NCBI RefSeq assembly: GCF_020497125.1
Contig: NC_059081.1
Location: 13,133,105-13,197,104, forward strand
Direction: 5' to 3'
DNA from: Mauremys mutica
Lineage: Eukaryota > Chordata > Testudines > Geoemydidae
DNA length: 64,000 nt
The position numbers and the translations under genes were made by a program. The notes beneath the pieces are model-generated. The model had not been told where the DNA came from. It made no database searches and saw nothing but the letters and a program-made list of their open reading frames with translations. How positions within the stretch are numbered: the first letter of the stretch is position 1; the number at the start of each line of letters is the position of its first letter. This document shows, one piece after another, positions 1 through 11,300 of the stretch.

Positions 1-1408
1 GCAAATGTTATCTTTTAATGGTTATCTCTGTATCTCTATCTTAGGTGTATCTAGTGCACCAATCAACATGGAAAATGAGGGGGTATTTCCTGGAAGAAGG
101 CAGAGATGGGGGGTTCTGAAAATGGGAAACGAACAGGGAGTTTCTGGAGGGACACTGGGGCTGAGAAGGGAAGCAGAGACAGAAAGATGGATGATCTGAC
201 ATAACACTGTCAGTTATACAGAAGTAATAGTATTGTCTCACAGTACTCTACAAAATTGGGGGCCAGTGAGAAGACTCTGGGACAGGACATCTAGAGAATC
301 TCCCTGCAGAATTCCTCCTCTATCATTTTGTTTTAAGGACTGGGGTTCACCCCTACAGAACAGACTGTGGGCTCATTTCCATTTTTGACCAATCCAGGAG
401 GTCAGGTCCTCCCCCAGCTCCCTGGCAGCACAGATCCATTAGAACCGCTTCATCAGGGACTCAGTCTGATCACAGTTGTCCCCATACCAAAAAGAACATT
501 TAGTACTATGCTGTATTATCTTTTCTGATTAACCTTCACAGGACCAAATGGACAAAATACTTATACGCTCCCAGCCAATTCACAAATCTTTCTGATCTGC
601 CATTCTCCACCCCTTTCCATTCTGCAAAGGAGGTTTATCCTTCCTCAACATGGCAGGTGTGAGATCTACATGTGGAGGGAGACAATCCAGACTGATATAA
701 ATAGATGAATGCCTCCACTGACCAGACTGTGGTGGGGCTGTCTGCAAAACAATTAGTTTAACGTTTAAAGTAATGCTGTCTCATAAAAGCACCTTGCTGA
801 TTCTAGGCTCACAAGAGAACTTAATCAGTTGATCACATTTGAATTTTATTTTATGTTGGATGCACACATGTATCTTTGATGCACTATTTGGCATATACAA
901 AAAGAGGGCTGGTAGTTGAAACTCCCGAGGTCTATTTTCAGTTCAGCTATTGGTCCCTTGGCAAGATGCTTAACTTCTTTATGTCATGGTTTCCCCATCT
1001 ATAAAACGAGGATAATACTTCCTTGCTTTACAGGGGTGGTACAGGAGCCTAAATGCGTTAATGTTTGTGAAGGGCTCTGAGATCTTCTGATGAAAGGAAG
1101 TGCGGAAGTGTTAAGAATCATTATTGTATTATTACTTCTAAAGCTGAGTCATGACTGCAGTGGAGCACAGCTGAGGCAAATACAGAATACAACCTATGTA
1201 CAGAAAGGAATAGTCTCCAGGGCCACTAAGGAATCACTGTCCATCTGAGGCATGTGTATATAGACGGCATGATACTGTTACACCTTGTCATCCTATTTTA
1301 TCCTCTGCGTAAGAAAGCAACATGCTTTAAATTTCATATTACCATTCATTCCAGCGTAACTGCGATTAAATCCTTTATTGTTAATAATGGTTAATGAGCC
1401 ACTCGTTG
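1..1408. other. Intronic DNA left of PARP14-like exon 17, no feature recognised
   Basis: No catalytic-domain exon, RNA gene or repeat with clear ends was found on either strand. The only open frames are short and mutually overlapping. Confidence 0.5.
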
Positions 1409-1905
1409 TTCCATGAAATAGACGCCTCTCATTATTTGTATTGCCATTTTTGGAATCCATCTCCTGCTTTTTTATTTGGTAGGTCTGCCAGTAGAATGGA
1501 TTTTGTATCCTTTCAATCTACAACATTAGAAAAATGAAATATTATTGATAATGACCAAAACCCTTGGCATCAAATCAGAAAAACATGATGATTAATTACA
1601 AAGGGGCATTTTCTGGCCCTATTTATACTGATATTTCTCTTGAGTAACTCCACTAAACACTGTAATTTCTCCAAATTGACATGGGTTTAACTGATTGTGT
1701 CACTGGCACTGATTGTGTCATTGTGATTTGTTATGATAGAGGCAGCACTAGGTATTCCATGAAATAGAAGCTTCTCATTATTTGTGCTGCCATTTTTGGT
1801 ATCCATCTCCTGTTTCTTTACTAGGTAGCCTGCCAGCAGTAACGATGTTGTATGCTCTCAATCTACAAAGTTAAAAAATGAGACATGATATTGATAATGA
1901 CCAAC
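1409..1905 (+). repeat. Diverged direct duplication of about 150 bp
   Basis: Positions 1409-1560 and 1755-1905 share a collinear run: TTCCATGAAATAGA, CTCATTATTTGT, GCCATTTTTGG, ATCCATCTCCTG, CAATCTACAA and TTGATAATGACCAA. They lie 346 bp apart in the same orientation with scattered substitutions. This is either a local segmental duplication or two copies of one old repeat. Confidence 0.7.
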
Positions 1906-3230
1906 ATCTGCAATTAAAGCAGATTGATACTGGCATCACTTGAGAGCAGCACCTGGCCCACAACGTGATACAAAATATTTTGCTTTCAGAGCCTCATTCT
2001 GTGACTGATGTATCATTTTTATAGTTGGTTAACAGGATATCAAAAATATTTAGAATGTGCAGTAAGAGAAGTAGTAGTTACAAAAATAACATATCCATTT
2101 AGGAAAAGGTTGTTGGCGGCCCATACCCTGATTAGGGTGACGGGCATGAATGAATGAATGAATCATTAGTTAGATTCTCTCTGTACCATTTCACTGCTGT
2201 CCCATATCTTTTATATATCTTCAGTGAAGAGCTAGCTTTCAAATGGCATGTTGCAGTGGTTAAAATATATCAAAATATGATGGGGAGATCACCAGTTTTG
2301 GTGCATGTTGTTACTGTCTTGCTATTATATGATGATGTGGTAGCTTCTTGTGATGATCGGCATGCATCAAAAGGAAAAGAGTAGAGACCAGCCAAGAAGA
2401 GTATCTGAAAGGAAACAGTGCCCCACCAGGCCTATATCCAGCTAAATAAGTGTATGCATGTGTGTATTAGCAATGTGGTAATCAGTGTAGCAGAACATCC
2501 CAATTCATCTAATTGCCATCATTTAGACTTGAGCAGGATGGTGCATCTGTACCAATGTAACAATTATTATAACTGATAGATCTAAAGTCCTGCTTCAGGA
2601 CGTGTTAGAAGATTTAAGGTATTTCAAAAGAGGGATTTTGCATAAAATTAAATGATTATGTATTGTTTATCTGTCTTTTCTCCTCACCAAGTGGAGGAGC
2701 AGCAAATGGCAGCATTTGGTCTGGAAAAGAGAGGGAGATGGCCAGTGGGCAGAACATCTTTTATAGGCGAGGAAGTGGAAAGGTACCTCCTCCTATTGCT
2801 CACACTTCAGATTCTTTTACTTGGAAAGTCCTCACTACCCCAGCCAGAAAGAAGGGGGAGCTCCCCCAAACCAGTGGGATGAAGAGGAAGGAGAGCTTAT
2901 CCTCTGCTTTTAGAGATCTGTTCTCCTGCACTCTTCCTTATTTTAGCTTCTTGGTTGCTAGAATTTAAACAACAGTACATTGCTATGCTTCACTGTAGCA
3001 AAAAGGCTACTATGAAAGGGTTAATATTGTGTACTAAACATATGACTTATACGCTGCATAAGATTTGCTTTGAATATCTTAACTGTGATGTTAACTTTGA
3101 TAATGGTTAGTATTATGGTGATATTGATACCATCTGCTCTGCCAGTGTTAGGATTCTTTTTGTAGATCCTTAATATTCTCCCAAATCATCTAACTAGCAG
3201 GTTGTTTGCACACATCAGCAGGTGAGACGT
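1906..3230. other. Intronic DNA, no feature recognised
   Basis: No coding or terminal-repeat structure is seen. Short open frames at 2154-2384 and 2652-2968 lack domain similarity and are probably chance. Confidence 0.45.
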
Positions 3231-3238
3231 TGGCTTTG

Positions 3239-4044
3239 TCTACACTAGCAATTTTCCTGAAGTCTCCCATCTTTGTAGTACCACTGGTGCAACTGCACTG
3301 CTGGCAATAACAGTGGAAGTACTAGAGCAGACAAGGTGCTGGCAGACAGCGTTTTAAACACCATGGGCCAGATTTTTAAAGACATTTAGGCACATAAAGA
3401 TGTAGACAGGAGCCGAGTGGGATTTTCAAAGGCATTTAGGTGTCTAACTTCCATTGATTTCAACCACTAGGTACCTATCTGCATTTTTAGGCACCTAAAT
3501 ACACCCCTACCTCGATATAATGCTGTCCATGGGAGTCAAAAAATCTTATCGAGTTATAGCTGAAACTGCGTTATATCCAGAGGTATATATATATCCAGAG
3601 GCTCCAGCCACTACGGGGAGCCCCGGGCCCTTTAAATCACCACTGGAGCTCCGGCAGCGGGGCTCGGGGCTATCCGCAGCGGCCGGAGCCTCTGGCCCTT
3701 AAAATCCACACCCGAGCCTGGTTGCCAGAGCCCTGGGGTTCCGGCAGCCGGGCTCAGGCGGGCTCCACACGAAGTTGGATATAACGCGGTAAAGCAGCAG
3801 GGCTTGGGCAGCGCTTTAAAGGGCCCAGGGCTCCCTGCTGCTTTACCGCGTTATATCCGAATTCGTGTAGTATCGGGGTAGAGGTGTACCTTTAAAAATC
3901 TGACCCCATGTTGCCTAGACTTGCTCTCAGCAGGGTTAGACTACATGGTGATTATAACCCCAGCAACCGTCTATAGTATGCTCCCACTGGCAGAGCAGCA
4001 CATAATGCAGTAGGGAGAGATTTTAGGGAAAAAGCTAGTGTAGA
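3239..4044. mobile_element. Possible Harbinger-like non-autonomous element, host of a nested Tc1/mariner-type MITE
   Basis: TCTACACTAGC at 3239-3249 is matched by the inverted GCTAGTGTAGA at 4034-4044. The 'CTACACTA' terminus recurs in other elements of this window (39822, 41951). The interior also contains old repeat sequence and the element at 3502-3886. No clear target duplication was found. Confidence 0.4.
3502..3886. mobile_element. Tc1/mariner-type MITE with TA target duplication
   Basis: The ends CACCCCTACCTCGATA and TATCGGGGTAGAGGTG are near-perfect inverted repeats, flanked by TA at 3500-3501 and 3887-3888. The interior has GCGTTATA/TATAACGC-type palindromic segments and a GC-rich core. 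There is no transposase frame. Confidence 0.75.
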
Positions 4045-4725
4045 TATAATGGTAGCAACCGTCTTCATGGTCAAGTCCCTTTTTATTATATTTTTTGTAA
4101 GGAATTCCCTGTGTGTAGTAATCTCTAGTGTGCAGTTAGACCTTAAAGAAGCACAGCAGTGGAACCAATTAGAGGAGCTGTTGGGTCTTGCTTTTCCTGA
4201 CTAGTTACACCTAGGAAGATCTCAAAAGGAATTTGGAGGTTCCAGGGGAAATCTCCACAAAGCATCCCAAGTTTCTGAAAGGGGAATGCAGGCCACTCCC
4301 TAAAAGCACTGGACAGGGGAGGGGCCATCAACCACCTCAAAGATTCTAGAGAGGAGAGATGATCTCCTAAATTCTTTTGATAGATGCTAGAAGACTGATG
4401 AGCTTCCCTCCCAAGAAGACCTGTCATAGATCAGGACCCAGATATTCAGCTGATATAAACCAGCATCATTTCATTGGCTTCAGTGGAACAAAGCTGATTT
4501 ACACCAGCAGAGGTTCTGGTCTGAGACGTAGGGTGGAAGAAAGGTAGTGCTGATGTCTTTCCATCACCAGCCCCCATTCTCAGCACTGTCTTGAGAAGAC
4601 TTGTTCTGAGAAGCAGTCTCACTTTAAGGTTGGGCAGAGTGACTTTGCTAGACTTCCGAAAGCTAGTGCTATATCTGTGATAGCTTAGCTTCTTTTCTGA
4701 GCTTCCTTCTCCAAAGCAATAATAG

Positions 4726-4727
4726 GA

Positions 4728-4754
<27 letters not shown>
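4726..4754 (+). repeat. (CT)n microsatellite
   Basis: An uninterrupted run of CT dinucleotides lies just left of the CR1 fragment. Confidence 0.85.
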
Positions 4755-4758
<4 letters not shown>

Positions 4759-4759
4759 A

Positions 4760-5077
4760 ATAAAAACAGACTAGGAAAGGATATTCTTCACTGTGTCTGC
4801 TCATGGTTGGAAGTTGAAGCTAGACGAATTCAGACTGGAAAGAAGGCACATATTTTTAACGGCAAGGGTAAACAACAAATGGAACAATTTACCATTTGCC
4901 CTGGTGGAGTCTCTATCACTGACAATTTTAAAATCAAGATTGGATGTTTTTAAAAAGATCTACTCTTGTTCAAAATGAATTATTTTGGGGAAGTTCTATG
5001 GCCTGTTTTATACAGGTGGTCAGACTAGATGATCACAATGATCCTTTCGGACCTTGGAATGTACAAATCTATTAATC
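4760..5077 (+). mobile_element. CR1 LINE, 5'-truncated 3' fragment
   Basis: The frame at 4793-4978 reads KLDEFRLERRHIFLTARVNN, then KWNNLPFALVESLSLTILKS and RLDVFKK, the C-terminal end of CR1 ORF2. The DNA that follows (CAGACTAGATGATCACAATG, then ATCCTTTCGGACCTTGG) is the usual CR1 3' end. Only the last few hundred bases remain. Confidence 0.8.
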
Positions 5078-5204
5078 ATTCCTTTCCTATCAAGGAACTG
5101 TCCACATTTTAGAAATCTAAACCAACTCTTCATCCACCCTTCGTTATCTAATCTAGTGCCAGTCACCAAGATATGTAGGCTCAGAAACCAGTGCAGCATT
5201 TTAC

Positions 5205-5350
5205 CTTATCAATTTTGAATGCTGAACACGTCTGTTGAAACTTCATCTGAACATCCTGATATTCTTTCATTTCTGGATGTAGCTCCACTACTTTGACACG
5301 TTCTTGTTTCATATCACACCACTCTTCAGGGAGAGTTACTAACTGTTTAC
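5205..5350 (-). CDS. PARP14: PARP14-like exon 17: start of PARP catalytic domain
   Basis: The 146-nt exon encodes LVTLPEEWCDMKQERVKVVE, LHPEMKEYQDVQMKFQQTCS and FKIDK. This is the N-terminal piece of the catalytic domain (PxxW...VVEL.P...EY..V...F..TC..F.I.K) just before the donor loop. Acceptor CTTTGCAG|GTAA, donor ATAAG|GTAAAA, phase 0 out. The NAD-binding and H-Y-Phi triad exons should follow to the left and are not in this window. Confidence 0.9.
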
Positions 5351-8300
5351 CTGCAAAGTAAACATTCTGTTAATATTATTTACACTACATTCCTCTGGTT
5401 ATGCAGTCATATGACTTATTACAAATCCTTTCTAAAAGTAGAACACCCATTTATTATCTAGTCTCTAATTAATGCCATTCTTTGTCAAGAGAATGCATAA
5501 TCCATGGGTTCTGGGTCAGATTTACTGATGCACCCAAGCTGCTTTCCACCATTCTGGCAGCTCAAAGCAGCCATAAACTTATCTTAGCGAGACATCCGAA
5601 GATTCACAGGTAAGAACAAAAGAAGGCTGTCAGACCAAAGGTCCATCTAGGCTGGTATCCTGTTTTCCAACAGTGGCCAATGCCAGGTGTCTCAGAGGGA
5701 ATTAACAGAACATGTAATCATCAAGAGATCCATTTCTTGTCGCCCATTCCCAGCTTCTCACAAACAGACACTAGGGACACCATCCCTGCCCATCCTTGCT
5801 AACAGCCATTGACGGACCTATCCTCCATGAATTTATCTCGTTCTTTTTTGAACCCTGCTATAGTCTTGGCCTTCACAACATCGTCTGGCAAGGAGTTCCA
5901 CAGGTTCCACAGACTGTGCTTTGTGTGAAAAAATACTTCCCTTTGTTTGTTTTAAACTTGCTGCTTATTAATTTCACTTGGTGACCCCTTCTTCTTGTGT
6001 TATGAGAAGGAGTAAATAACACTTCCTTATTTACTTTCTCCACACTAGTCATGATTTTATAGACCTCTATCATATCCCACCTTAGTTCTCTTTTTCCAAG
6101 CTGAAAAGTCCCAGTTTTATTAATCTCTCCTCATACGGCACCCAATCCATACCGCTAATAATTTTTGTTGCCCTTTTCTAACCTTTTCCAATTCCAATAA
6201 ATCTTTTTTGAGATGGGGCGACCACATCTGCACGCAGTATTCAAGATGTGGATGTACCATGAATTTATATAGAGGCAATATGATATTTTCTGTCTTCTTA
6301 TCTATCCATTTCTTAATGATACCCAACATTCTGTTTGCTTTTTTGACTGCCGCTGCACATTGAGTGGATGTTTTCAGAGAACTATCCACCATGAATCCAA
6401 GATCTCTTTCTTGAGTGGTAACAGCTAATTTAGACCCCATCATTTTATATGTATAGTTGGGATTATGTTTTCCAATGTGCATTACTTTGCATTTATCAAC
6501 GTTTAATTTCATCTGCCATTTTGTTGCCCAGTCACCCAGTTTTGAGAGATCCTTTTGTAGCATTTTGCAGTCTGCTTGGGACTTAACTATCTTCAGTAGT
6601 TTTGTATCATCTGCAAATGTTGCCATCTCACTATTTACCCCTTTTTCCAGATTATTTATGAATATGTTGAATAGGACGGGGCCCAGTACAGACCCCTGGG
6701 GGACACCACTATTTCCCTCTCTCCATTCTGAAAACTGACCATTTATTCCTGCCCTTTGTTTCCTATCTTTTAACCAGTTACCAATCCATGAGAGACCGTC
6801 CTTCTTATCTCATGACAGCTTATTTTGCTCAAGAGCCTTTGGTGAGAGACCTTCTCAAAGGCTTTTTGAAAATCTAAATACACTATATCCAGTGGATCCC
6901 CCTTGTCCACATGCTTGTTGACCCCCTCAGAGAATTCTAGTAGATTGGTGAGGCATGATTTCCCTTTACAAAAACCATGTTGACTTTTCCCCAACACATT
7001 TGTCTGAGGGGTTGGAGCAAATGCGACAGAGACAAACACCTACAAGATCTCTATCAAGTGTTCTTACAACTACAATACCCACCTGCTGAAGTGAAGAAAT
7101 AGATTGACAGAGCCAGAAGAGTACCCAGAAGTCACCTACTACAGGACAGGCCCAACAAAGAAAATAACAGAAAACCACTAGCCATTACCTTCAGCCCCCA
7201 ATTAAAACCTCTCCAGCGCATCATCAAGGATCTACAACCTATCCTGAAGGACGATCCCTCACTCTCACAGATCTTGGGAGACAGGCCAGTCCTTGCTTCA
7301 GACAGCCCCCAAACCTGAAGCAAATACTCACCAGCAACCACACACCAAACACTAACCCAGGAACCTATCCTTGCAACAAAGCCCATTGCCAACTCTGTCC
7401 ATATATCTATTCAGGGGATACCATCATAGGACTGAATTACATCAGCCACACTATCAGAGGCTCATTCACCTGCACATCTACCAATGTTATATATGCCATC
7501 ATGTGCCAGCAATGCCCCTCTGCCATGTACATTGGCCAGACTGGACAGTCTCTACGTAAAAGAATAAATGGACACAAATCAGACGTCAAGAATTATAACA
7601 TTCAAAAACCAGTTGGAGAACACTTCAATCTCCCTGGCCACTTGATTACAGACCGGAAAGTCGCAATATTACAATAAAAAAACTTCAAAAACAGACTCTA
7701 AAGAGAGACTGCTGAATTGGAATTAATTTGCAAATTGGACACCATTAAATTAGGCTTGAATAAAGACTGTGAATGGATGGGCCATTACACAAAGTAAAAC
7801 TATTTCCCCATGCTTATTTCCACCCCCTCTACAGTTCCTCACATCTTCTTGTCAATTTCTGGAAATGGACCATTTTCATTACCACTACAAACAGTTCTTT
7901 TTCTCTCCTGCTGATAATAGCTCACCTTAACTGATCACTCTCCTTATAGTGTGTATGGTAACACCCATTGTTTCAGAGTGTGTGTGTGTGTGTGTGTGTG
8001 TGTCTTCCTACTGTATTCTTCACTGCATGCATCCGATGAAGTGGCCTGTAGCCCATAAAAGCTTATGCTCAAATAAATTTGTCTCTAAGGTGCCACAAGT
8101 ACTCCTATTCTTTTATCATCTTTGTTTCCAAATCTAGCACCTTTCTCAATTCTCCAGTATATGGCTGCTCAGAACTGTTAGTATTCCAGATGTGTACATG
8201 AACTGCTACTTTGTTTGTCCCTTCTATATTCTCCCCACAATTCACTCATGCTAGACATAATGTGGCCCTAAGTAACACCAAACAGCTTTCATTCACCTTC

Positions 8301-11300
8301 ATCTTTTGAGACTCTTAGAATGGCCATAATTTTCCCTCTGTCATCTATGGCACGTTTGGCTTCCAGATCCACTTTATAGTTTTTATTCCAAATGGTGATG
8401 TTAATCTCTTTTTGGTTTAATGCTGCAGCATCCTCTAAGCGTAGATTTGTTAGCCTGTCAAAAGGCAGGTACCGATCCTTTTCTAGATATTGCCACTCAA
8501 CGAGGTTGCTGAGAAGTTCTGCCTTAGACTGTTCTTCTTGAACCTCTCTAACTCTTTTGATCATATGTTGAATTTCCAAACAAGCACGTAAGACGTCTTT
8601 GGTAACACCAGATACTCGAATAAAGGGCACAGAATCCTTGAATTCCAGATGAATATTGATGTGCAGTTTCTTCTGGAGGTCTTCCAGTTTCTTATATTCC
8701 TGGTCATCAAAGCTTGAAATCCATTCATCTGAGATAGTGCTTTCATGCTGTTCCTTTAAAATCAGGTTTTTAATCCAGGATACAGCATCTTCCACATTTT
8801 TTTGGCTTTCACCACAAATCTGAAAAACAGTTCTCTCAATTTTCTTTTGCAAAACCATTGCAGGCTTTTTTTCCATAGCCGAAGAATTCTGTTTCTGTCT
8901 TCCAAAGCCGAAGAATGCTGTAATGAAGTATAAATACTTGCAGTTACTCAGTTGCTAAAATTAAATAAGGGTTATTTATGCCTCAACTTAAAAATGAACA
9001 ACCAGACATCTACTTACAAGCACATTTTGACAAGAAGGACTCTGATGCAGGTGTATCAGGTACATTAGCAGTACCTTCTCTTTTCTGCATGCATGCATGG
9101 AACACACTTAGTAGTTGTGGCTGGAAGATGATAATTTTAATGTTTTTCACAATTTGAACAGATTTATCACTTGCAAAATCAACTACAGCATCCATCATGT
9201 TATTAGCTACTACTGCTGGATCAAGGCCTGCTTGACCTGTAACAAATGTAACAATACAAAAAATACAATGTGTTGAAAGACAGTTAATACAGATATACTT
9301 TTATTCAAGCAATGGACCCATGCAAAACTAGATCTTAAACATAGCGCCCAATCCTGCATTCTTTGATTCCAGTGATTCTCATTGATGTGAATGGACATTT
9401 TGGGTGGTCCAGGAATGCAGAAGCAGGCTAAGGAAAAATCAGGCCTAAAGAGATCGGTTCATATCCTATCTAAGGCCTGTTCCTACTCCTACAGAAGTCA
9501 GAGTGGAAACTTCCACTGACTTCAGTAGCAGCAGGAACAGGCACACAGACACCTTCCAGTGGGATATCCATGAACATCAGTTGAGACAAGCATTCATGAT
9601 TCTCTAGATAGTAATATCATATGGATATTCTCAAGTCTCTAACGTTAAAACATGACAGTCTTAAATCACTTGATATGGTTTTCATATTTAAGTTAACAAG
9701 AGTGATCTCCAGCTTCCTTATCATTTCAAAATCCTTGCTCTGACCTTCACTAGACATTATTTGAATGCCCCAATACCACAACAATTTTCTTAATATAGGA
9801 GAATAAACTTTTCAGGTAAATCAAATCCCTGGAGCACTGAAGTCAATGGAATCACACAGGATGAATTTGGTCTCAAGAAGGCTGATTGGTTTTAGTTTTA
9901 TTTCCCAACAAAAACATAAACCTGTTCCAATAGCTGGGAAGGCAACCGACGTGTACGTCTTCAGTTCACACTCCTGGAGCACTTTGGAGACTAAAGATTT
10001 GGTATCGTTCTGGGCAACAAGATGAATTATTTTTTTGCACATCAGGTTTCCTGCTTGTGTGGTTATAAAGCCATTGTGAGGTTGTGAGGCTGAAAGATGA
10101 AAGAAAATATATAAGGCATGACAGAAAGTGATAAATCTTTTAATTATCCATAATACAAACTTTTCTAAATCATCATCTTCACCTGCCTGTACTACCCTTT
10201 CCTTAAGCCCCTGCATTGGCTTCCAATCTCCGTCTGCACCAGCTGATTCAAACCCCTCATCCCTGCTTTCAAGGCCACAGCTCAGCTTCTGTCCACATCT
10301 TATCAGGCCTTACTCCTCAGCTTGCTCTGTGCACTCAGACAGCTTGGTGCAACTTAGTGCTCCACGGGTATCCAGACTCTCCTCTGTGGTTCTGTGGACT
10401 ACACAGCCTCACTCCTCTTTCAACTCAGATCCACTTCCTGCAATTGCCTTTCAGTGCTAACCTACACATTTACCTCTTCCCTGACCTTCTTCCCTCCAGT
10501 TATGTTTACTTAACAAACACGGAACTCATTACTTTTTCCTGTTGGATCTTTATCTTCCATTGGTTGTATTTATCATTCTTCCATAGATTATGTCTAAAAT
10601 TAGATATAAGTTCTGCTAAAGTAGGAACTTTCCTTTTTTACTTGTCTCTGAGCCATGCGGAGGATGTGGTGGGTTGCTGGTATAGGCCAGCAGCACATTG
10701 CTACTTCCTAACTTAAGAAAAATGGAGACACAAGAAAGGAAGTCAGAGGGTTGTGTCAGAAGCACAATGTCTTCTGAGGCTTCCCCTGGGTGGTGCAGCT
10801 TATTTAATTACATATAAATATGTACCACCTAGTGCTCAGGCTCTGACCAAAGGCACCATCTAACCCTTTGTATTTTGCCCTGTTTTGAAGGGTTTTACTG
10901 GCACAAGAGGATGAGTCATATAGCAGAGCAGGTTCTTTTAATTTATCTTGATGCTGACATCTCTTAAGGATTTTTCTTTTGCTTTGTACTTTATTTTAAC
11001 ATCTCTTAAGATGTTTTACAAGCATTGTATTAATTAATTAAGGAGTTGTGAGATCATGGATATACACAAGTACAGTAGTGGGTTAATTTTCAGCAGTGGT
11101 ATGCTCCCACTGCCTTCAGTGGAAACGGTGGGTGCTCAGTGACTCTAGAAAGCAGGTCACAAATGCTGTATTTATACCTAGCTGAGCACATTCTGCTTCA
11201 ACCTGTGGTCCAGCACCTTCCAGAATTGCCTTAGAGACACCTAAAATAAGAAAAGGCGTATTAGTTTGACAAATCAAATAAATGAAGAGTACTCTTAAAG

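Noticed and set aside
10128..10716. Plus-strand frames of 110 and 166 codons
   Set aside because: They overlap each other, are low in family-like features and lie in pyrimidine-rich intron DNA opposite the PARP14-like gene.
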